DNA of 20,152 nucleotides from Candidatus Woesearchaeota archaeon (GTDB taxonomy: Archaea > Nanobdellota > Nanobdellia > Woesearchaeales > WJIZ01), in assembly GCA_018303575.1 (NCBI GenBank), contig JAGVXW010000066.1, positions 1 through 20,152 of the forward strand, written 5' to 3'. The notes under the pieces were generated by a model, which was not told the origin of the DNA, searched no databases, and saw nothing but the letters and a program-made list of their open reading frames with translations. The position numbers and the translations under genes were made by a program. This document shows, piece after piece, positions 17,201-20,152 of the stretch; within the stretch, counting starts at the first letter, position 1, and every line of letters starts with the position of its first letter.

Positions 17201-17755
17201 CTGCTCCCCCCCCTCTAAGTCCTCAGAAGCCTCCTCTAGCACGATGCCCTGCGCGTCCACCATCTCCTTCTCAAGCAGCCTGAATTTTCCCTTCCTTCCG
17301 CAGCCGCACATCCCCGGCTCACGGAATTTCTGCTCCAGCTGCAAAACATTGATGAGCGTGCCGCAGCTTGGGCACTCGAATCTTGCGCTCGTCACTTGTG
17401 GCCTTACATCGCTCTTCTGCCTGACCGTGCCTTCGATAAGCAAGAGTTTGTCCAGATGCTTCGCCCGGATGTTCCGGATCATCGACTTCACGCTGGCAGG
17501 CAGGTTAGCGAATCTTGCCTTGAATCCCCGCACTTCGCCCAGCATGTCGAACTGCTCGATCGCAATTTCCGCGGCCTTGATGGTGTCTTCCGGCTTCTCC
17601 AATAAATCGTCCACGAGATCCGGGGAGAATTTTTGCAGCTCAGCCGCGTCAAAAATGAGGAACTTCTTGTCCTTCTTCAGCTGCTCGATCAGGGCTTCCT
17701 TGAGGCTCGTCTCTATGAAATCCTGGAAACCTTGGATCTGCTCTTGCGCGTCCAT
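11186..17755 (-). CDS. mcm: MCM replicative helicase, precursor with three inteins
   Basis: Hexameric AAA+ replicative helicase. The 2189-codon frame contains 1517 intein residues; removing them leaves 672, a normal archaeal MCM. The N-terminal domain has a zinc site with Cys at 128, 131, 150 and 152. Walker A GDPGSGK (322-328) is completed by Ser787 after intein 1. The FVSGKGASGAGL segment joins TAAVVKDE across intein 2. Walker B is CIDELDKM (DELD at 1375-1378). EALEGQ joins TVTISKAN across intein 3. Sensor 1 is AAANPKFG (Asn1947) and the arginine finger is LINRFDL (Arg1972). The C-terminus ends in a winged-helix-like segment. ATG 17755 is preceded by TAGGAG about 10 nt upstream. tbp lies upstream on the same strand, and the RPA-like gene overlaps the 3' end. 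Confidence 0.96.
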   Translation of the reverse strand: MDAQEQIQGFQDFIETSLKEALIEQLKKDKKFLIFDAAELQKFSPDLVDDLLEKPEDTIKAAEIAIEQFDMLGEVRGFKARFANLPASVKSMIRNIRAKHLDKLLLIEGTVRQKSDVRPQVTSARFECPSCGTLINVLQLEQKFREPGMCGCGRKGKFRLLEKEMVDAQGIVLEEASEDLEGGEQPKRINLLLKNDLVSPISEKKTNPGSRIRCAGILKEVPVLARDGGKLIRFDLMIEANSVEAIEEDFSTLEISPEEEEEILNISRDPDLNNKLISSVAPSIYGHEKIKEAVLMLMAGGVRKVRDDGSVTRGDIHVLLIGDPGSGKCLHESTKVMLGNGDIVPIQELSGGSFISLPESFVVPSLQLDGSLEKSFATKVWKRKSDENLLRIKTRIGKELWVTKDHPLFYCDDGYIIGKEARKFSVGERIATPRKIAVSGALQMIPIFTPTYARNSHRLIFPAIVTGDLARLCGYLCGDGYLAYSKSSGELSITNNDADTLQDFTSLMRGIFHADVKAKKTYHGKTAQERCVNSKALLGFYQQNFPELLGGAKNKKIPHVILRSRNEVLAEFIRGLFECDGHININKRQIEYCTISKALADEIQYSLLRFGIVSLLKKKLKCATNSKERRMVECYELIISGAFADAYLEKIGFVSGRRRNKVTELKRAFTTHNTNIDLIPGINGLLKRIRNEEGLLQKEMGLTRSSYCHFDQNNRLPSVRTVQKMCMHLKGRKNKSVQLLEQIAFADIFWDEILSIEEVKNETAFVYDLEVAATHNFVANGVVVHNSATLKRVAKIAPKGRFVSGKGASGAGLCIAPDSLLCTNPGGIEAIGKVVESRLTRPEEVRKGIWKQEHITDINVQSMSPDLKLHSQHPAAIWKLRAPDFLYEITLRGGKRIKMTANTQLYTLEKGKAQWRKSCELSEGTYAATPRMLIGGDIEILHPSQLIKSNPAVYGVKRIVNEATRALTRHYGTLRAAARHLGVAEGALYPYWRKEGARGNIRLNDFKKICAAAEIDWRPYVTQVALEKGKTHLLPETMDKEFLYVAGMIAGDGDIHKKGSSYSIRLSGSEPTLHQAYRNLLARMRLNYDIQSGSAARPEATRAHSKIFAELLGSLGIPPSPKSHRLEFGSRLLHLSNELLAGYISGLYDTDGSVQIREDGSDCISYTSASERFARQLQLVMLRYGIHATIRNRKPSLGHIKGRYVKWEVEIRGAGQIGNFASHFKLRHPKKNAILRKIITKARTENTNTDVIPGIAVRIKEALQIEKIPLRKAGWHHNLSRDRALRLVKMLRSPPPDLLQLVQSDIYWEPIKTIRKIRSESPYVYDLTVENSHNFVSEGILVHNTAAVVKDEFMSGWSLEAGALVLGNRGVVCIDELDKMSTEDRDAMHEALEGQSYHPDTEMTFADGSVEKIGTFVDRLMEAGKVVKGVDTDFLFDEDVKLASTDFHKNFIASSQRISRHSAPEYFYEISYSHGRKIKVTPEHPVFVWHEGRIRELPAALIAPGMLAPAPTVLPATTRKVTLKSIPESDPRHKKIKFPESMTLELGSLLGYIATEGHSYHNKKLRYAEIGVSNTDTDIVKEAQHLFTAIFKTSINTNLQRKETRKKATKDLFTVRCCSQPLHSFLKENFPELMHKAPQKRVPTAIRTSAKEIQLAFLHAAFKGDGFVDSSDVGYSTSSYGCAKDYQDLLLQHGIWSAIREEKRGENSYYKVWVSGRKSRKSFLNLIVRDDRRKARVEKLCGIGERKRNERDPVPPELVKRVKDLSSELGLDTGYFYKILASDQNSTREVVRETLLKIEKKMTAAKNSFDSKSSRMLRRNCRIEAKTLSSKLNLSPSALYYAEGHQQSSCYALLWDETKFLAEEKIRRLEQELRQLSRLISSEIRFVRITDIKRVPNEGVPYVYDVTVMPHQTFLSEGLVLHNTVTISKANIQATLRSETTVLAAANPKFGRFDPYEIIPKQIELPSTLINRFDLIFPVRDLPNKEKDDKISGFMLHLHQSPEFVVPSIDGRLLRKYFAYARQRVFPKLSDDAVKEIQRYYLKMRSSGSEEGGIKAIPISARQLEALIRMSEASARLALRDTVTEEDAKRAVELMHYCLSQIGIDPETGAIDIDRISTGISASERSHIATIKDIIVELEKEVGKTIPLDDILDQARSKGFSEDQVDETLQKLKRAGDIFEPRRGFISRI
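11987..13570 (-). mobile_element. MCM intein 3, LAGLIDADG type, Ser-1/Thr+1
   Basis: 528 residues (precursor 1396-1923) beginning with Ser (SYHPDTEMTF) rather than Cys and ending GLVLHN before Thr+1 of TVTISKAN. It sits between Walker B and sensor 1, within the EALEGQ/TVTIS segment. Block B is VTPEH; blocks F/G are YDVTVMPHQTF and GLVLHN. Endonuclease motifs are LLGYIATEGHS and HAAFKGDGFV, with Glu and Asp at the acidic positions. Splicing would proceed by the oxygen-ester route (Ser1, Thr+1). Confidence 0.92.
13724..15316 (-). mobile_element. MCM intein 2, LAGLIDADG type, lacking the block B histidine
   Basis: 531 residues (precursor 814-1344) starting CIAPDSLLC and ending ILVHN before Thr+1 of TAAVVKDE. 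The block B position reads KMTANTQLY: the Thr is present, but Thr stands where the highly conserved His is expected. Endonuclease motifs AGMIAGDGD and SGLYDTDGS both keep Asp. An additional helix-turn-helix-like stretch (AAARHLGVAEGALYPYW) precedes the endonuclease part. Blocks F/G are YDLTVENSHNF and ILVHN. A Thermococcus MCM (CDC21) intein lacking this His is reported to splice through a compensating residue, so activity is plausible. Confidence 0.92.
15398..16771 (-). mobile_element. MCM intein 1 (Walker A site), LAGLIDADG type
   Basis: 458 residues (MCM precursor 329-786) starting with Cys (CLHESTKVML) and ending VVVHN before Ser+1. It is inserted exactly between the catalytic Lys and the Ser of Walker A (GDPGSGK/S), so unspliced helicase cannot bind ATP. 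Block B has TKDH; blocks F/G are YDLEVAATHNF and VVVHN. Both endonuclease motifs keep an acidic residue: LCGYLCGDGY and IRGLFECDGH, so homing activity may persist. A helix-turn-helix-like stretch (EMGLTRSSYCHF region) lies between endonuclease and splicing end. Confidence 0.93.
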
Positions 17756-17796
17756 GGGGCATTCTCCTATCTAGGGAGTGTGTCTCTCTTCATAAC

Positions 17797-17820
17797 CTTT
17801 CCGGCGGAAAATCCGGAAAG
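17797..17820 (-). terminator. Hairpin between tbp and mcm
   Basis: CTTTCCGG (17797-17804) pairs perfectly with CCGGAAAG (17813-17820) around an 8-nt loop, in the 91-bp gap between the tbp stop and the mcm start on the minus strand. It may end or attenuate tbp transcripts, or lie in the mcm leader: a TTTATAGA box occurs just upstream at about 17837-17830. No clear T-run follows, so its role as a terminator is uncertain. Confidence 0.35.
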
Positions 17821-17846
17821 TTTCCGGCTCTATAAACGGATGAGCG

Positions 17847-18407
17847 TTACTTGAGCTTCTTCAAATTGCTCACGAGCAAGTCTACTGCTTTATACACTTC
17901 CTCTTCGCTCTTCGTGCCTGTGCAGACGATCTTGCCGTTGGAGAACAGCAGGAAGGTCGCTTTCGCCTCGCGGAGCTTGTACACAAGCCCAGGGAACTGC
18001 TCCGGCTCGTATTCCGTGTTCTCGAGCTTCATGGCTAAAGTATTCAGGTTCAGCACCATTCCTACGCTCCCCGAGGCCACGATATTCTGGATGTTCAGCT
18101 CCGGCGTAACCTTGATCTTGATGTTGATTTTTTCAAGGCTCTTGATGATTTTTTTAAGGGATTCCTCCACTTCTTTGAGGGTCCTCGCGCCTGTGCAGAC
18201 AACTTTTCCAGAACTGAAGATGAGGGCGCTCGTCTTCGGCTCCTTGATCCGGATCACAAGCCCAGGGAACTGCTCCGGGTTGTACTCGGTGTTGGACAAG
18301 GTGGCGGCCATCTTCTCCAGAGGGATGTCATGCTCCAGCGAGGTGGAGACGACGATGTTGACAATCTTGATGTCCCTCTTCTCCTTCGAAACAGGCTTCT
18401 TGGGCAT
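17847..18407 (-). CDS. tbp: TATA-box-binding protein
   Basis: General transcription factor that bends promoter DNA and recruits TFB and RNA polymerase. At 186 residues it has the expected two-fold repeat: the first half (about 12-97) contains NTEYNPEQFPGLV and SGKVVCTGA; the second half (about 103-186) repeats NTEYEPEQFPGLV and NGKIVCTGT. ATG 18407 is the only sensible start and gives the short basic N-terminus MPKKPVSKEKRD. The upstream region is exceptional: four TATA-like boxes, a GC-rich 7-bp hairpin (18419-18437) and an ORB-like sequence (18528-18550). mcm follows on the same strand after 91 bp. Confidence 0.97.
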   Translation of the reverse strand: MPKKPVSKEKRDIKIVNIVVSTSLEHDIPLEKMAATLSNTEYNPEQFPGLVIRIKEPKTSALIFSSGKVVCTGARTLKEVEESLKKIIKSLEKINIKIKVTPELNIQNIVASGSVGMVLNLNTLAMKLENTEYEPEQFPGLVYKLREAKATFLLFSNGKIVCTGTKSEEEVYKAVDLLVSNLKKLK

Positions 18408-18418
18408 GAGGTCCCTCC

Positions 18419-18437
18419 CGGCCGCCCCCAGCGGCCG
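18419..18437 (-). repeat. GC-rich hairpin just upstream of the tbp start
   Basis: CGGCCGC (18419-18425) and GCGGCCG (18431-18437) form a perfect 7-bp stem with a 5-base loop, only 12 bases before the tbp ATG. With the nearest TATA box at 18446-18453 the expected transcript start falls near 18423, inside the inverted repeat, so it may act on promoter DNA rather than as an mRNA hairpin. Confidence 0.6.
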
Positions 18438-18445
18438 ACTGCGCC

Positions 18446-18528
18446 TTTAAAAATCCCTTTTTCCGTTATAAATAGGCCTCTCTTTATAAATACTCCGTTA
18501 GGCGAATACCCAGCTTTGCCTATATAAA
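18446..18528 (-). promoter_or_regulatory. Ladder of four TATA-like boxes upstream of tbp
   Basis: On the minus strand: TTTATATA (18528-18521), TATTTATAAA (18492-18483), TATTTATAA (18474-18466) and TTTTTAAA (18453-18446). The last is placed for a transcript with a leader of about 16 nt, the third for one of about 37 nt. Several are nearly symmetrical and could be bound in either orientation. Titration of TBP or multiple start sites would allow autoregulation of tbp; this is inference. Confidence 0.5.
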
Positions 18529-18550
18529 CCCCCTTAACTTCCTCTGGAAG
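18528..18550 (-). promoter_or_regulatory. ORB-like element in the tbp/trmB intergenic region
   Basis: The minus strand reads CTTCCAGAGGAA then GTTAAGGGGGT. The first 12 bases are identical to ORB2 at 366-377, and the AAGGGGGT tail matches 380-387, with one extra base between. Two such identical blocks at matching spacing are unlikely by chance. It abuts the distal TATA box of tbp, so Orc1/Cdc6 could repress or activate tbp, or the TrmB gene on the other side. Confidence 0.6.
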
Positions 18551-18598
18551 GCCTTGGAGCTCAAAATTTATCATTTTAAAGTAGCAAATGGGGAAACC

Positions 18599-18606
18599 TT
18601 TATAAA
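18599..18606 (+). promoter_or_regulatory. TATA box of the TrmB-family gene
   Basis: TTTATAAA centred about 26 bp before ATG 18628, implying a leaderless transcript starting at the start codon. Confidence 0.7.
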
Positions 18607-18627
18607 CTTAAGAAAGATTCTCTGGGC

Positions 18628-19425
18628 ATGGTCGTCCAAAAGAACTTTTTGCTCAAATTAAGGGATTTCGGCCTCAACAGCTACGAGTCCCGGCTCTGGA
18701 CTGCTTTGCTTTCCAGGGGCAGCTCCACGGCAGGAGAGTTGTCAGACATCGCCAATGTGCCCCGCAGCCGGGCGTATGACGTTCTCGAGACGCTTGAGAA
18801 GAAGGGATTTATCCTCCGCAAGCTCGGAAAGCCTATTACTTATGTCGCTGTTCCGCCTGAGCAGGTCGTGGACAGGGTCAAGCTCCGCGTCGCGCAGGAA
18901 GCCGAGGAGCAGGCCAAAGTGCTTGAAGAGCTGAAGAAAAGCTCTGTGCTCTCTGAATTGTCTGCGCTCCATGAGAAGGGTGTCGAACTGGTCGAGCCTT
19001 CCGAGCTCACAGCCTCCATTTCAGGAAGGGACAATCTCTATCATCATCTCGAATCTCGCATCGCGAAAGCCAAGCAGAGCGTCACCCTGCTTACCACCCC
19101 CGAAGGCCTGAAGCGCAAGGTCTTCCTCCTCCCGGCTTTGAGGGAGCTCAAGAGGAAGGGCGTTTCCATTAGGATTGCCACGCAAGTGACTCCAGAAATC
19201 AAGCCGCTCGTCGCAGAATACGCGAAGGTCGCCGAGGTGCGCCATTCCGCCTTGACCGGGAGGCTCTGCATCTCCGACAAGAAAGAAGTAACGCTCATGC
19301 TCCAGGATGATTCAGCCCATCCCGATTACGACATCGCCGTGTGGTTGCATTCGCCGTATTTCGCTTCCACTTTGCAGGATTTATTTGATGAGAAATGGAA
19401 GGCGATGAACAATCGCGAAATATGA
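18628..19425 (+). CDS. TrmB-family transcriptional regulator
   Basis: A 265-residue DNA-binding regulator. The N-terminal winged helix (about 5-75) includes LNSYESRLWTALLSRGSST, the recognition-helix region VPRSRAYDVLETLEKKG and a wing ending in PITYVAVPPE. A charged helical linker follows (about 80-110), then a C-terminal effector-type domain (about 130-260) with the RIAKAKQSVTLLTTPE pattern seen in TrmB-like and PLD-like sensor domains. TrmB proteins often control sugar or energy metabolism genes; the ligand here cannot be deduced. It is transcribed divergently from tbp and is followed after one base by the next gene (TGA-A-GTG), so it may head a small operon. Confidence 0.9.
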   Translation: MVVQKNFLLKLRDFGLNSYESRLWTALLSRGSSTAGELSDIANVPRSRAYDVLETLEKKGFILRKLGKPITYVAVPPEQVVDRVKLRVAQEAEEQAKVLEELKKSSVLSELSALHEKGVELVEPSELTASISGRDNLYHHLESRIAKAKQSVTLLTTPEGLKRKVFLLPALRELKRKGVSIRIATQVTPEIKPLVAEYAKVAEVRHSALTGRLCISDKKEVTLMLQDDSAHPDYDIAVWLHSPYFASTLQDLFDEKWKAMNNREI

Positions 19426-19426
19426 A

Positions 19427-19717
19427 GTGAGACCTCGCTTTCCGATAGATTCAGAACCCCAGCAAGTGGGCGTTGCAGTTTTTGAAGGCGATAGCGTTAG
19501 GAGGTTTTCTTTAGGGCGGCGCCGTTTCGGAGATGAGCCTACTTCAAACCTAGCTGGTCTAGAGGAGCTTCTTCGCCTGCCCATATGGAATTTACCTTCC
19601 ACTCGGGAGAGCTTCGAATTTGGGTATTTACACGGACTGATAACAACAGTATATTCCCCCCTCAATGATGAGGATCTTGCTTTCATACAAGAAAATGTAG
19701 CAAAAGGAACGAGATGA
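19427..19717 (+). CDS. Hypothetical protein, possible paralogue of the next gene
   Basis: I do not recognise this 96-residue protein. It starts with GTG one base after the TrmB-gene stop, mirroring the DP1-DP2 and DP2-RNase HII-like junctions, which supports it as a coupled gene. Features are a QVGVAVFEGDSVRRFSLG strand-like start, a basic GRRRFG stretch and HGLITTVYSPLND. The downstream broken gene has SGFALVDAQTGAVQLFP and HGRAFIYSPLTT in the same order, suggesting two diverged tandem copies. No membrane segment or catalytic motif is apparent. An antisense open frame (19381-19764) was judged a shadow. Confidence 0.5.
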   Translation: MRPRFPIDSEPQQVGVAVFEGDSVRRFSLGRRRFGDEPTSNLAGLEELLRLPIWNLPSTRESFEFGYLHGLITTVYSPLNDEDLAFIQENVAKGTR

Positions 19718-19721
19718 AGCC

Positions 19722-20152
19722 ATGAAAGCGTACGTCGCCCACTACAAAGCAGAAAGCCCTGCATTCCTTCCTGATAGGTTGTCTGGACCTCCTAAAGGTG
19801 TGCAGCAAAGCCCTTCCTGATAGGTTGTCTGGACCTCCTAAAGGTGTGCAGCAAAGCGGGTTCGCGCTTGTAGATGCGCAAACGGGCGCTGTCCAGCTTT
19901 TTCCTGCTTCAGAAACCCATCGCATCCAAGCTCATGGCAGAGCTTTTATCTATTCGCCTTTAACCACGAAAATCGCAGAGCAAATGGCGCAAGCCATGCT
20001 CCCATACTCAACCTTTTCATACTTACCCTCGGATAGGAAGTATACTGATGTGGAACGGCATGGAGAGAATGTCCGAATGCAGCGCGTGCATCTGATGCAT
20101 GGCGGTATAGAAGACCCCAAGCTCTTTATTGCTTTTGCAGAGGCAATCAAAG
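19722..20152 (+). pseudogene. Hypothetical gene broken by a 46-bp tandem duplication (runs off the window)
   Basis: ATG 19722 follows the previous stop by 4 bases. As it stands, the frame ends at TGA 19818-19820 after 32 codons. If one copy of the perfect 46-bp repeat (19766-19811 and 19812-19857) is removed, the frame stays open to the window edge for more than 125 codons: MKAYVAHYKAESPAFLP..., then SGFALVDAQTGAVQLFP, HGRAFIYSPLTT, and a long charged segment. The family is unknown; it resembles the preceding gene in order of motifs. The perfect identity of the copies implies a very recent event, a reversible switch or an assembly error. A downstream fragment could restart at GTG 19798. Confidence 0.65.
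19766..19857 (+). repeat. Perfect 46-bp tandem direct duplication
   Basis: Bases 19766-19811 (starting CCTTCCTGATAGG, ending GCAGCAAAGC) are repeated exactly at 19812-19857. The unit length is not a multiple of three, so it shifts the reading frame of the gene that contains it. Confidence 0.97.

Noticed and set aside
18254..18574. Minus-strand open frame of 106 codons starting at 18574
   Set aside because: The first 50 codons look superficially protein-like, but they cover the ORB and TATA boxes and the frame then runs through tbp out of phase with it. A tiny overlapping gene cannot be excluded without conservation data.
19381..19764. 127-codon minus-strand frame
   Set aside because: It overlaps the trmB end and the coupled plus-strand gene, and it has low-complexity Ser/Arg-rich content typical of an antisense shadow.
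1..20152. CRISPR array, insertion sequence, tRNA or rRNA genes
   Set aside because: I saw no spaced direct-repeat array, no transposase motif and no rRNA or tRNA signature. The mobile components I can support are the inteins, and possibly the element at 1674-1766.

Overview
The window is archaeal chromosomal DNA. It carries both subunits of the archaea-specific DNA polymerase D, an Orc1/Cdc6 initiator, MCM helicase, an archaeal RPA-family protein, TATA-binding protein, translation factor aIF2-beta, DUF424, a SpoIIM-type membrane protein and a TrmB-family regulator. TATA boxes sit about 26 bp before several start codons, as expected for leaderless archaeal transcripts. The order orc1-DP1-DP2 beside an origin is also seen in Thermococcales. 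The moderately GC-rich coding DNA, tight gene packing and SpoIIM/DUF424 context would fit an uncultured euryarchaeal or DPANN lineage, but the sequence alone does not fix the phylum.

Layout. 1-451: AT-rich origin-like region with inverted ORB elements around a 22-bp perfect palindrome. 452-1666 (+): orc1/cdc6. 1667-1825: strongly structured intergenic DNA. 1826-8808 (+): compact run of DP1, DP2 (split by an intein at the catalytic NCDGDE motif) and a small divergent RNase HII-like protein. 8844-9704 (-): SpoIIM-like membrane protein. 9705-9906: divergent intergenic region with a 75-nt perfect three-way-junction element. 9907-10604 (+): aIF2-beta and DUF424, overlapping by 4 nt. 10606-17755 (-): RPA-like OB-fold gene downstream of and overlapping mcm, whose 2189-codon frame contains three inteins. 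17847-18407 (-): tbp. 18408-18627: divergent promoter region with an ORB copy and a ladder of TATA boxes. 18628-20152 (+): TrmB regulator followed by two unrecognised genes, the second broken by a perfect 46-bp tandem duplication.

The genes form a replication island: initiator, replicative polymerase, helicase, single-strand-binding protein and probably a primer-removal nuclease within about 18 kb of one putative origin. Four inteins (5922 bp, about 29% of the window) interrupt the catalytic centres of the polymerase and helicase, so replication here depends on four protein-splicing events. The most notable undescribed items are the three-way-junction element at 9761-9835, the ORB plus TATA ladder in front of tbp, the divergent RNase HII-like gene after DP2, the altered endonuclease residue in the DP2 intein and the duplication-disrupted gene at the right end.
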